Shown: one piece after another, positions 23,941-36,239 of the stretch
Layout of the letters: the number at the start of each line of letters is the position of its first letter
Numbering within the stretch: position 1 is the stretch's first letter
Source of the DNA: Salvator merianae
Lineage: Eukaryota; Chordata; Lepidosauria; Squamata; Teiidae
Length of the DNA: 64,000 nt
Assembly (NCBI GenBank): GCA_003586115.2
Contig: QVOM02000053.1
Span: 5,747,316-5,811,315, forward strand
Direction of reading: 5' to 3'
Position numbers and translations under genes: made by a program
Notes under the pieces: generated by a model
The model's input: only the letters and a program-made list of their open reading frames with translations
What the model was told of the DNA's origin: nothing
Databases searched by the model: none

Positions 23941-26483
23941 AAATGAAAGTAGGAATTAATTTTGAGATTTTCTCAGACATCTAGTTCATCAGTGTGAGAA
24001 TAAGTTTCTAGATAAAGTAAGCCATTGGGTTACATTCCTACTATGTGTATGCAGTCCACTATTATATATTATATGTATGTTTGTGTGTGTATAAATCTGA
24101 CTCTTCCTCCTTTTTTCTTCACTTGACCATCAAGCTATTCATTATTTAAATTTTTAAAAAATCCCTGAACTCATATGAAATTATATTTTTAGACTTTGAA
24201 TGCTTTACATTTATTAATAAATATTTTATGAAGTTCTGCCACAGCTTCTGTTTAAATGTACAATAATCCTGAATAATAATTAATCTGCAGCATGTATAAA
24301 GGGAAAAGAAACGACTAATTCAAACACAAGAAGGAAGAAAAGGAGGGAATATATAAGTAAAAAAAAAAAAATGCAAAGTAAAATGTTGGCAGTAACCTTC
24401 ATTAAGGTTACTCAAAAAACTGAAGCAGAACAGTCTTTGGATGACCTATTTTTTATTATTATTTTCACCATTCTTATATTTGATCTAAATTTGAATAAAA
24501 TGTTAATAAGATTTCTATTTTACAATGGAATAATTTTAGGGGAAAGGAGAGAGAAATAAACTGTCAGCAGCATATTCGTTAGCCTCTTTCTACCTGTCAA
24601 CAATAATGTCTAAGGAAGGGGTTTCTTTGGAGAATCACCTTTTTGACCACCCTAATTTTAACTGCTAGAATAGAAACTGGATAGCTGACAAGGAACATGA
24701 CTGCAGGAATCCTGTCTTTCTTCTTTGTGGCTTATCAGAAAGCCTTGGTACTAACAACAGACTGACCTGTTCCCTAAAAAGAATATGTTCTGTGACGAAT
24801 CATGTCAGTTCAAGGATTTAAGAAATGATCAATACGCAGTTGGACATGTGTAACTGTTCCTTAGAGAAATCCGTCCTCTGATATGGGGGTAAAGCATGAA
24901 AAGGGAATGAAATAAAAGGGGGGGGGGAACCCCACTGCGTTATGATCTCGCTTTAAGGTTGTTGTGGCATTGCTCAGGAGGCAAGCTGGCCACACATCTG
25001 TGCTGCCAAAGAATCCTCCTGGGAGCACACACTATGTCCTTAAGTGCTCTGTAGAGCCTGCAAAGGTAAACTGCTTAGGAGACTGTGCTATGCAGTATCT
25101 GGTTTAGTGAACACTTCATTGGAGAGCACACACATGCAAAAAAAGTCAACTTACACGGCCACTTCCTGTGCTCACCGAAAGGACCTCAGGCAGAAACAGT
25201 GGACCAGGGAATAGAAGTTCTCTGGTTCAATGTTCCTGTCATCAGAAGCAGTGTCAGGTGTACAGACAGCATGCTGCCACTACTGCAAGTTATAGCAAGC
25301 CCAACAAAGATGGCTCTAAGAGATATCTTTGTTTACAGTGCACATTCTGCTGTTGTGAGGAACCTGTTCAAGACTCTATTCCATATGGATTAAAACATTG
25401 GCTTCTTTGTATCTTTCTCTTCAGGCTGGAAGTTCCTAGGGTGGGCAGACAGGTAGGCACAAGCACACAAACATCATTAATCTTTTGGTAGCTCTGATTG
25501 CCATTCCATTTAAAACTACTGGTATCAATTCATATATCTGAGTTAGAATGAACTCGCTACAAGTCCAACTACAAAAAAAAAAAAAACCCTGTGACATGGG
25601 TTGGGCCCATAACATGCTGAAACATTCCCATGGTTGTCATGGACATCATTAAGTCCTAAGCTAACACTCCTTCTCTGAACTGTTAAATGAAGGTGTTATC
25701 AATGTTGTAGCACTGAAATCAAAAGAAGAGAATCAGAATTCTTCTTTAACTGCAACCTGAGCAGCCATTACATCCTTTAGAGTAAAGGGCAAGAGAAAGA
25801 ATAGGACTATGGCCCTTCTCATCTGCCCAATTCTCTTCCAAACTACAGCCTTCTCTTTGGCAGCATCCAGACTTGGTATCAGGCACTTCAAAGCAGGAGC
25901 ACTTGCTCTTAACCTGGTTGGTTGCAGGATGTCTGCATGCCCCATGCCTTGCCCCACCCAGACTTCTTTTGGCAAGTCACTCGCACAAAGCAGATATGGT
26001 GAGTTGCTGTTGCCACTGCTGTGTGTTCACAGGGCAACAGAGAGCAGCTGGGGGCAGTGGGGCCCCTTAGAGCTCTTTATTTCACATAATAGGGAAGGCA
26101 GTGCAGAAGGTGTGCTCTTGATGGGGATGTTTTCTTTATCTCTTTGGATACCATTTCAATTCAATGCGAACCAAAAAGAGATTCCAAGAGATCAAAGCTT
26201 CCACCTCAAAGCCTCAACACCACACCTTGACACTTTGCCAGTTTGCTGCCCTAGCTGCTGTTAGTGGCCATTTTAAGCATGGCTTGCATGATCATGCCTC
26301 TAACTGACCACCTTGAATAAACTAAACTAGATGAGCATTAGTATTGGGTGTGTATTCTATGTTTTAAAAGGGCATATTTGCTAGGTGCATCACTGCCCAG
26401 GAGATCAGGAACCACATGGTGATATGAAGACAGGGTGCGTCTGCCAGGGGGTTGCTCCGGGCACATCCCACCATGGCTGAGAG
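23941..26483. other. no gene seen
   Basis: Has AT/GT-rich patches near 24060-24095 and G and A runs near 24918 and 25571. Frames of about 100 codons at 25085-25491 and 151 codons at 25809-26264 show no recognised domain. Confidence 0.45.
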
Positions 26484-26571
26484 GAAGAAGAAGAAGAAGA
26501 AGAAGAAGAAGAAGAAGAAGAAGAAGAAGAAGAAGAAGAAGAAGAAGAAGAAGAAGAAGAAGAAGAAGAAA
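26484..26571 (+). repeat. (GAA)n microsatellite, about 29 units
   Basis: An uninterrupted GAA array. Long GAA/TTC tracts can form triplex structures. Frames reading poly-Lys or poly-Ser through it are artefacts. Confidence 0.98.
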
Positions 26572-28419
26572 GGAGGGGTAATTGAAAAGCTAAAAGTAAC
26601 AAGGGAACTGAAATGGGATTCTGTAAGTCTCCTGTGGTTAGTTAAGTTGATCTCGACACTTACTTTTAACAAAGTCACAGCAAGGTGGTTTCTCCCTTAG
26701 TCCCAATAATTTCCATTTGGTGAACATTTCTTTTACAGCAGTCATGCATGAGAAGATTTCTGTGGAACTGCTGTTTCCAATAGTTAAGAGAAGAAACAGT
26801 CATCATACAGGTCTGCAAAGCAAACTAGAAAGCTCCTTTTTCCTCCTTAATAAGAGATATTCATTCCCTCTGGCTAAAAAAAACATCTACCAGTTGCACT
26901 AAATTATTTTTTTCCTCTTACCCCTCCAAAAAAGTAGAAGTAACTGAAAAAGAGTGTGACTGTGAAAGATGATAATTACCTTCTTACTTCTATTTCTGCT
27001 TCAGTCTTTGAGGTAACGAAGCAAATCTTGGCAGTTCATTAAATTGCAAGGGGTGTAGGTTTGACTGTGATTCACTCTTTTGAACTGAGACTAGAATGCT
27101 AAGACAAATCCTAAATGAGGAATCTAAAAGCAAGAAAGGAATTGAAACTTGTCCACTGAAGAATTTATTTGTCCCAAGGCAGAGAGTTTTTGCAAGTAAA
27201 ATAATAAGTCAAGACTGGCATACTTAGTTAGCACAGTTTGGTACTGGCCAAAAGTCTTCACTCAGTCCAGCAATGAACCCCCTGATGAAAGCACTTTGAA
27301 ATTGCTGATGTGACAAGGGAGATTCCTGGAGAAAGGTGGGACCCCAGAAGTCTCAACTTCCTCCTTTATTCCATTATACTAATAATGAAATCATTGATTC
27401 ACAGGGGCTCCCCCAACAGATATTTCCTACTCCTCTTTTATTCCCTAATTGAACTGAATTTTGACTGTAAAAGGTCTTACAATATTGATATTGCACATCA
27501 TTATTCTAAAGTTTGAATTAGTTAATTTAATGGATTGCTTGAATTAATTATCTCCATTAATTATTTCATCCACTCATTCCTTTGTCCCAGAATAAGTGGC
27601 TAAAGCCAAAGTAGTAAGAGGCGAAGATGTATTTCCAAGTTTCTTAGAGCACTTTTCTACTCAAGAACTGGACTAGATAAGACCAGGCAATTGGGTGGCT
27701 TGAATGAGACCAAGAAGCAAGGTTGGCTTCATAACCTTTTATAGGCATAACAAAATCCTTGTTCTCTTCATCATACTCTTTACCTCCTCTTGAATCTCTC
27801 CCACCATTTGTTCTAGAGTAACTGCTTTGAGGATATCCAACATCAGCTGAAGTGGACTCTGGCTATGTTATCAGGTTTGCTAATCAAGACTGGCATTTTC
27901 CTTCATTTCCTTGGAACATGAACAAATGTGAATACAGCAACATTCATGGGTCCTCGGAATTATGGAAAATGGTTCCTGGTCATTTCATATCATCTCACAT
28001 ACATTGCAGAACCAATTTGGGCCAAACTTAAAATCTTCTGTGATTGGTTTAAACTGGCTGTTCTGATATACTTTGTTAACTGCTCTATAATTAAAGGCTC
28101 AGAGATAACTAAGAAACAGACAAAGGAGGGAAATCTGTCTGCTAATTTTTGTTATATAGCTGCCCTATTCAGCAGCTGCATACATTAGAGACAAGCTAAT
28201 CTATTGCCTCCAGCTACTTTCAACAAATGCTTGTGCCAGAAGATGGTGCAACTGCATGCTCCTACCACTGGCACATCACAGGTTTTGGGCATAGACCTTT
28301 GCATCTAACCTGAAATTAATTAAAACAAGTTGAGATGTATTGACTGTATGCACACAAATCGAAGCCTATGAGTTGGTGTATGGTAGGGGAGAACTTCAGT
28401 TTGTGCCTGCCACCACTAA
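26572..28419. other. no gene seen
   Basis: No supported feature. Confidence 0.5.
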
Positions 28420-28512
28420 TTTCTATCAGCATGGCTGTACTTGTTGAGATGATGGCAACTGGGAACCAAAATATCTGGAGAGCAGCAGGTTGCTGAAACC
28501 ACTGCTACACTT
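28420..28512 (+). repeat. decayed dispersed repeat of the 'ggagttgtagtcc' type
   Basis: CAGCATGGCTG, GATGATGGCAACTGGGAACC and ATCTGGAGAGCAGCAGGTTG match the usual order of an abundant amniote repeat (CAGCATGGCC, GATGATGGGAGTTGTAGTCC, ATCTGGAGGGC). Compare 14520-14612, in the other orientation. Confidence 0.45.
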
Positions 28513-28966
28513 TTAGCAAGATATCCCAGAAATAGACAATACTTGTGATCTAGTGTTTTTTTTTCCCCTTGACTTTTTATTCATGTGAGGGATTTGGATT
28601 CCAGGATCAACTCTGAATTTTTTATCAGTTTGGATATTTTCAAGCATTATCATTCATATCATCATACAAAAGTTCTGGAAAGGAATAAACTGTCTTGTAA
28701 CACCCTCCAATGAATTTCTGGCATTGATCCCAGGTGTTAAATAACTGAAATGATAACAATATTGGACTTGAATCTTCCAGCTAAGTATAACAGATCATTT
28801 TAGCAACTACAGTAAAAATAAGCTTATCATTGTGAGAAATTAATAAAATCTAATTCAGTGCGCAGAATTTCAGGCTTTGGGTTTTCCCCATTTAATGGTC
28901 TATGGTGGGTTGCTATTTACAAGATTACTGAGGTAAGACTTTCAATATCTTGTTATACTAAATGGG

Positions 28967-29012
28967 AGTGAAATGATTTCTGCTATTAAAGTGAAATGAT
29001 TTCTGCTATTAA
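28967..29012 (+). repeat. perfect 23-bp tandem duplication
   Basis: Positions 28967-28989 are repeated exactly at 28990-29012. Identity of both copies in otherwise decayed DNA suggests a recent duplication. Confidence 0.95.
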
Positions 29013-29289
29013 ATCCATTCATGACAAATTGCAACAAATGAAGCCTTTTTGCTCATTGATGAGCTCTGTAGATTACTTTGAGAGTGTAACAAAAACTTTT
29101 CCAAAGAAAATGCTGGTGCTGAAATCAATTAAAATTGGCATTGTACCTCAACTCAGTGAAAGACTTTTTCAAAATGTTTCTCAGGATGGACAAACTATTA
29201 GATATTGCCATTTATTTATTTTTTTTGGGGGGAACCTAATTATATCAAGCAAAACAAAATAAAAGCAATGGGGATAATAACTGCCATTT

Positions 29290-29346
29290 GTTTGTTTATT
29301 TATTTAAAATATTTATATACCACTTCCCATTAGAACATAATCTCAA
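29290..29346 (-). mobile_element. LINE/SINE 3' tail, copy 1
   Basis: The reverse complement has the GGTATATAAATATTTTAAAT-like tail followed by AAAT repeats, common to reptile L2/CR1 3' ends. About 87 percent identical to 29765-29818. Confidence 0.5.
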
Positions 29347-29764
29347 AGCAGTTAAGAGGATAAATCAGGCAGTTGATACTAATAATGATAATAATAAAAT
29401 GTCATGAATCCTTGGGAAATTGGGTATATTATGATGAAACACAATGCTGTTAGAGGATGCACCTTTGTTTAGATGTCACTGTCCTTTCTAAGCAAGCAAT
29501 TTATTGATTTAATTAGGAGAAGGAATATGTTTGTTTTCTTTAAGAAAAGTTATAAATAAAGGTGAAGAAAATAATAAAAGGTGCTTCTCTGCAAATTAAA
29601 ACTTCTGTGAATCTCTAGTAAGTTAAAATTTCTTTGGATGACTTTTCAACTCTTTTCCCCCAAATCATGTTGGTGACAAAAATCCTAAAATTCATCTATT
29701 ACTCACATTTTGTGCTCATGAATGCATGCATACACACATAAAAAGCCTTTTATATATTGCTATT

Positions 29765-29827
29765 TTTATTTATTTAAATTATTTACATACCACTTCTCAT
29801 TAAAATATAATCTAGAAGCAATGTATA

Positions 29828-29877
<50 letters not shown>
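29765..29877 (-). mobile_element. LINE/SINE 3' tail, copy 2, with (TAA)n
   Basis: Same tail wording as 29290-29346, followed by a (TAA)n array at 29825-29877. The body of the element is missing. Confidence 0.5.
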
Positions 29878-29881
<4 letters not shown>

Positions 29882-30000
29882 GCTTAAACGTGTAATATTT
29901 ATATAATAAATATTAAAATCAAGGATGGGGAAAACCAACAAACATGGACTCCAGAAATTAGGGTGAAATGGATTTTAATTAATTTGAACATTTCTAGGAT

Positions 30001-30019
30001 TTAAAAAAAAAAAAAAAAA
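30001..30019 (+). repeat. A-rich homopolymer run
   Basis: About 17 A. Confidence 0.85.
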
Positions 30020-30159
30020 TCCCTTTTTCCTGACAGTGTAAAATTTCCCTAGAACTTCTAAAAAATGATTTCATGGGATATATTTTTAAATGTTTATTTG
30101 TTATTAATTGAAGTCCAGTACAAACATTGTGCATGACAGCTCCTTGAACTACAGGCCGA

Positions 30160-30300
30160 CCTGAGGCATGGCATTTTTGCAGTTCAAATGCCCTTTAAAA
30201 CAGAGGATCACAGGTTTGTTCCCAGGATCTTCCTTCAACAAGGTAATGGTAAACCACTACCTTTGGCAAGGGGGAAGTGGGACCACCATGGAGGTCTTCT
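30160..30300 (+). mobile_element. possible tRNA-derived SINE remnant
   Basis: The B-box-like ACAGGTTTGTTCCCA lies at 30210-30224. It is followed by GGTAATGGTAAACCACTACC and TTTGGCAAG, which parallel the GGCAAACCACT...TGCCAAG body of the SINE at 15.0-15.2 kb. The A box is not recognisable. Confidence 0.45.
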
Positions 30301-33300
30301 TCAAGGAGAAGGACTCAAACACCACTTCTTGGAAGTGGTCCAAAACTGCCCTTTGGGGGCAGAACTCCATGTGCTAGTGACTGCTCAGGAATGGCTTTGA
30401 TAGGGACAGGACAGTGTGAACTGCATTGGTGTCTCAGACGGTTGTCTCCTTGCCCACTTGTCAGGCAGTAGGAATGTTTTCTGCCAATTTTTCTTTAATC
30501 AGATGAAATACATAGAGAGTCACTTCCACTCTCCTCTTTTGCCCCTTCCCAAGTACCCTACATTGGATTAAGAAACAGTGATTATAGGAACCTTAAGCTG
30601 CCCGGAGGAGGGATCTCAGGTTCTTCTCATTGAGGGTTGGCTGATCATTTATTTGTGTAAGAGTCCCTTTTGTCAAGAAAACTTCATGGATGCCACTGGA
30701 AGGCATCAGGGAGCCAGGACAACAGATGAGTGGCGAGAAGCATGAGTTTCTCCTTGGGAAACATCTGACCCCAGCAGTTGTATAGGATGAACCTGGAGAA
30801 AAATAAATTAAATAAAATAAAGTTATCATAGTGCTTAGGAAGATCCCAGAGGCACAGAGGAAACAAACCAACAACCCCCCCCCCCCCAAAAAAAAGCCCT
30901 CTGATGTTTGGAGGTGTGATTTACTCTCTGAAAACATTTTAATTTTTTTTTTCATAACTTAGCACTTCCCTAGATTGCCATGTTTCCACTCTGTATGTTA
31001 ATTCATACCTTGTGATTGTATTCAGACCCACCTTATTCTTCATAATTAGTGGCAATACAAACTCATTCCAGCAAACACACTCCCTCTGATCTAGCACATA
31101 TGCGGTGTCTTGCTTAACTTACAAATGACAGTCATTTGTAGCTTGTACTGTGATATTTCGGAAGAGAAAGCGAGTGAGAAGGTTTTTAAGAAGCAGTTCA
31201 CATGCACACTGATCTTTACACTGGGTTGCAAAGAAAGCTGAAGGGGAGTAAACACATTCATTGTTTTACAAAAAGAGAAAGACTGTGGGGGGGTGGGAGA
31301 CATTGCGTGACTCCTGAGAAATACGCTATTGAGATGAAAATGAGTCTGCAATGGAGATAGAATGAGAAATGGAATTTGCTTTTGGCAGTGCACAGCAAAC
31401 CCATCAATGCTGCACCTAAGCTGCAGTAGCCTCATCATACCAATTCCCGATGACTAAATAAAATAAAGATAGGAGGAGAGAAGAGGGAGACAAGGAGAAA
31501 AGCGGGAAATGAGGCTGTGAAATGAGAAAAGACTCCTTCTGCAAAGGTCAAGGAAGACGATTAGGCTGGACTAAGCCAAAGCAACAGTGTAATTTGCTAC
31601 ATTTTCAAACAATCATCCAGGGCTTACTTGTAGAATCCTGGCCTTGGGCTCAGACTATCTAAAAAGAAAGCACAGGTTTTAAAATATCACAGAACTTTCT
31701 ACTGGGTCTTAGAGACAGAAGGACATGATCTCCTCAGGTATTATTATAGGATAGTAGCTACCGAAAGAAAAGGATTTTGCTGTATTTGTTGATAGGTGCC
31801 ACAGTTATCATGATTGTTTTGGATAATTAAATGTTATAGTGAGAAACCATACTTAGTTTTGTTTTAAATTGCATTTATATCCCATCCCTTCAGGACAACT
31901 GACATAGTTGATTTTATTTTATTTTATGTTATGTTATTTTTATAAATGTACATGAAAGGGGGATGTATGAACAAAGCATCTCCAAACCATCTTTAAGTGA
32001 TTTAAAAAAAACTGCATGTAAACATATGCTTATTCTGCTCTTAGCCAAAATGCAGCTTCAGAATGAAATCTGCTGCTGCTGTTCTACATGGGTAGAGCCA
32101 TATTCAGAATATCAGACAGGGAGTGGGGGTGGAGGCACTAAACAATTTGAGAATTATATAATCTTTGAATAAGGGCAGAATTCAAAACAAGCATTTCTTG
32201 AGAAATTTACCAGAAAGAGCTGTTCTGTTTGTCTCAGTATCTCTGCAGGCGAGCGCATTTGTTTCATGTTCAAAATCCAATGAATCATTTAATCTGGCAC
32301 ACTTCAGCCTAGTGGGGCTGCTTCAATGAAGTTCTGACTTTTTAATGACTCATTTGGTATTTATTTGTTTCCTCATCTATGTTTTGCTGCCTTGGAGGAG
32401 AAGGAAGATTACCACTAATAGGCAGAAGAAAATCATGTTTGATTGAGGAAATGTTCTGCTTCCAGTGAAGCCACAGGGATGATACCCATGCAGGGCCCTG
32501 GTTAGATAGGGTGAATGCATTCAGATTGAACCTATTGCTCCTAGTCTAATTGGATCGTTTTCTGCAGTGGAGCCGAGTCATCAACTCAGATGTGTAATCA
32601 AGATCCTCTCTGTCCTGAAGCTAGAACATCCTGAGTCATTTATCTCATTTGTTCTCCTGCTGCTCCTCTAGTGCCTCCTTCACCATTCACATGTATGGAA
32701 CCTCCAGCCCACACCCCCTGGTCTAGCCTGTAGGGGCAGGGTTTCTGCCCCCAGAACTAGAGAAAAAAATAAGACACCAGGAGCACCTCTCTATCTCTCT
32801 CTCTTCTCTCCTGATGTTCCATCCACCAAAGAACTTCTCCTGGTCCATTTTCATCTCATCTGCCTAAACATTACTCCCAAGTCCTTTTCACATCAATGAG
32901 GGTGTGAACCAATTGCTTGTGGTTAGGCACATTATTATAGGCTATTTTTAGGTCAGGTTCTTTCCTTCCTCTTCCCTATGCCTTCCAAACTACCAAAGGT
33001 TCACCTCAGGTCACTTCACCATTGATATTTTTTCCTGTGCAAAGCTACAGCTCTTTATCAGGTTTGCCTTGTGCCTAGGTCAATCTTTGGAATTCCCTTT
33101 TGCTCATATTTTTGATCTCTTTAAAGCACTCTGCACAACGCCCACCAGAAATGGTCATTTTCCTCTTTTAATGCTGCTCTCTTAATAAAATTTCTTTATC
33201 AAAGAAACTGTCCCTTTGGAGTCTATCTTGCCTGCTGCTTGTATTGTTTTAACAGAGTACTGCCAATTTACCATTATTAAAGCCATACAAGTGCTAAAGA

Positions 33301-34364
33301 TCTTGTTGGGGTTCGTATTTAGACTAACTAATTTTCCCACTAATACATGTGTCTAGGCCACAACTGGTAACATGGCCAGATGGAAGAGACTGAGCTTCTA
33401 TAGATTTCTTGGTTGCATAGAAGATGACATTCTTGCAGGTGTTTTTCAAGCTATTAAGGGTATAGGAGCTCTATCCCCCTTCCCATCTGTAACTGAAAAT
33501 TCTTCATGTCTCCTCTCCATTTACCTGTAAACAACCTGATTAAATTCAGAGGGACTCTTTTCTATGCAGGCCTGTCCAAGACTGCATTTTATAATTATTA
33601 TCCATACCTCTCATGTTTTGTTTGCTGCTTCATAAAGCAGCAAGTGATTATTCACTTGTCAATTAAAAGAAAACAAAACATAACTTTTCTTGAAACCTTA
33701 TATTTAAGTTATAGAAGTGTCTCACAGGTTCAACAATAAAAAAAACACAGTATCTTTGGATATACTGCAAGACTCAATTTTGAATGTCAGAAAAGGTAAT
33801 GGGGATTTCAGTCTATTTCTTTGATTGGCAAGTCCTTGTGATGGGGTCATCTTATGAAAGAACAGATTCTCTATTTCATTTGTATACTTAGCTTGTTCTT
33901 CCTTATTTGTCAATTGCACATTATAGTTTCACCTATCACTTATCTCTTCTCTTCTTCTGTCTATTCCTGTCTCTTTTTCCTAACATCTACCAAGGTTGAT
34001 TTCTCACTGCCTTTGCCACCTGCTCCAACCTGATAAACTGACAGCTCAAATTGTAAATCTTGACCCGAGACTGGCCTTTCCTCAGGATATAAATGCTCCT
34101 GTTCAGATGTGTAATGATGCTTTAAGAAACATTCTGGATTCCTGTTGCCCCACTCCAACACTGTATTGTTCAGAAATCAAACCAGTGACCATGTACTGAT
34201 GAATGAAAGACCACAGAAATGGATAGATGCAAAACTAAACATGTGCTGGAAAAAAATTTAACTTGTTTTTTGCTGGAACAAAAGCACACAGCCTTAATAT
34301 ATATGTAGAAAATATCTATTCATCTAGTTGAAAATCAATATCCCATATTCCTTTCCTAAGAATT
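30301..34364. other. no gene seen
   Basis: Contains C/A runs at 30885-30900 and a possible reversed LINE tail at 31865-31930. A polyadenylation-like AATAAA at 33184-33189 sits in LTR-like wording but has no detectable ends. Frames of 115-120 codons on the minus strand (30593-30955, 31091-31438) are unrecognised. Confidence 0.45.
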
Positions 34365-34505
34365 TGGAGCGGCACACATTACATTCCACTTGGATTTTAT
34401 GCTCACAACTCTGTGACGTATGTTAGATGGAGAGTTTGTGATTGTCCCTTAGTTACCTAGAGAACTTCAATGGCTAAGACGGGATTTGAACTATGTCTCC
34501 CAAAT
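34365..34505 (-). mobile_element. old tRNA-derived SINE remnant
   Basis: Plus-strand order is CTCACAACTCTGTGACGTATG, then GGCTAAGACGGGATTTGAACT (reversed B box near 34481-34492), then GTCTCCCAAATACTGTC. This parallels the reversed SINE wording CTCACAACAACCCTGTGAGGTA and GGCTGAGCGGGATTTGAACC. It is diverged. Confidence 0.55.
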
Positions 34506-35559
34506 ACTGTCATGGGAAGGTTGGAGAGGCAGGCAGGGAATCATGAGCAGGTGAAGGTTTTGCCTTTATCTTCGGCTTTGGAATGCCCAGAAGCAATTGG
34601 TGGGCCACTGTGCAATCACAGTCACAATCTACTTATTTAATATTAGTTTTATGCAACATTATTCAATTGTTCTAAACATATTTGTTAAAATAAAAGCAAG
34701 CAAAAGTTGTTATAGACTAATTTCAACTGAAAAAGCAATTTATTCTGTCCAGATTTCAACTCGGGTCATCTGCTGAATTTTGTGCACTGATGAAATACCC
34801 CCACACACACACTAAACTAGTCCATGGAAGTGTGTGCCCTTGTGCACACCTCCTTGTTCAGTTGATTCATAAGTAAGATGGTGGTAAATCTTTTTAAAAA
34901 GGTCTACCATTGTCCTAGTTTGGGCAGCCATTTTGGATATCTGGACTGAGCTATGCTCTATCCACTGTGGACAGAATGTGCTAGAAGGGGGCATGGCCTC
35001 TCTTGGTTACTCCAGAATACAGAAGAGAAAAGCCCAGATGTGAACCTCAAGGCACAGCATACTGGGATACCAGTAGGTGTGGAAAGACCATTAGGTTTAC
35101 ACTGTAGCATACCTGGGTGTTCCATGACTGGGTTGACATAAAAACAAAGCAAACAACAACCAAAAAACCTGACTTGTTTGCAAGCATTTGATCATTGAAG
35201 TTCATTTTAAAGATTTTAAAAAAAAAAACACTTTGGAGGAAAGAGCATTCCATTAAAAAAAAGCCATTACACGAGAGGAAGACCTTCTTTCATGTTTACA
35301 TATCACTTTTTTCCCAGCAGTGATTGTCCTGAAGAGCTTGACAAATAGGTTGGCTGGTACAGGAAATATGCTGCTTCTGATACCAACTCTCAACTCAGTG
35401 ACAGCTCAATAATTCAGCATAAGCATCTCAAAGAGGGACCAAAAGCATGTAAGAAATCAGTACAAAGCTTTCAGGATTAGTGTCACATGATTCCAACCCA
35501 TACAAAGACTTAAAATTTTGACAGCCAGATTTTGTTCTAGCTGTACCAGCCACATTCTT
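34506..35559. other. no gene seen
   Basis: No supported feature. Confidence 0.5.
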
Positions 35560-35574
35560 CAAGGACAATTCCTC

Positions 35575-36070
35575 ATAAACACCTTAATGTAGTCCAAAGT
35601 GAAACTCGCCTTGACAATTGGAAGGTTATAGCAACAATAATTAGCTCTCATCAATGGGAGTTTGCTGCTGCTAAAATTTAATCCCAATAACAACATTTGG
35701 GTGCTGCTCTGAATTTTTAGGATTTTTTTTTTTAATCTGTTGCACGTTTCATATAAACATTTTGGAAATCCCCACACATACACCCCCAAAAAGAAGGAAA
35801 GCTGCATCCAATTGTCCCAAGACTTTGCTGGAAGCCTGTAGAGGCCCCCAGACATACACACCAATTTTAGGGTCTCCAGCGTAAACTCTACAGACTTGGG
35901 GATTTGGTGCTCCACTTGTTCTCCCCCATTGTTTCTTGAGACAGATTGTTGAACATTTGAACCAAGCTTTGAACTTGTTTTACCCATTCAAAGTTTGGTT
36001 CAAATTTGTTTGCAGCTCATGTGTTTTGAACCAATTCAAACCAAACCAGAAAAATGTATGTGCATACCTG
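35575..36070 (-). repeat. possible old DNA-transposon-like repeat
   Basis: The minus strand begins with repeated GGTTCAAA/TTGAACC-like words (35990-36050) and then has a long frame of 142 codons (35559-35987). That layout resembles non-autonomous reptile elements with GGTTCG-rich ends. Recognition is impressionistic and the frame is not a known protein. Confidence 0.3.
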
Positions 36071-36239
36071 TGATTTTTTTTTTTAATGTGAATTAGAAGC
36101 ACTGGCATATGGATGCTATCACTTCTAAATCTGCATGTGGATGCAGTCAAAGTTTTTTTGTTTTTTTTTAATAAAACCGATTCAAAATTTCTGAAGCTAG
36201 CCAACAAAGAAAACAATTATGAATTTTCTTAAACAGAAA

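Noticed and set aside
26364..26700. Poly-Lys, poly-Ser and poly-Phe frames
   Set aside because: They are three readings of the GAA array.
33160..33260. LTR-like wording around an AATAAA, followed by GTTGGGGTTCG
   Set aside because: No paired ends or target duplication could be found, so an LTR call is not supported.
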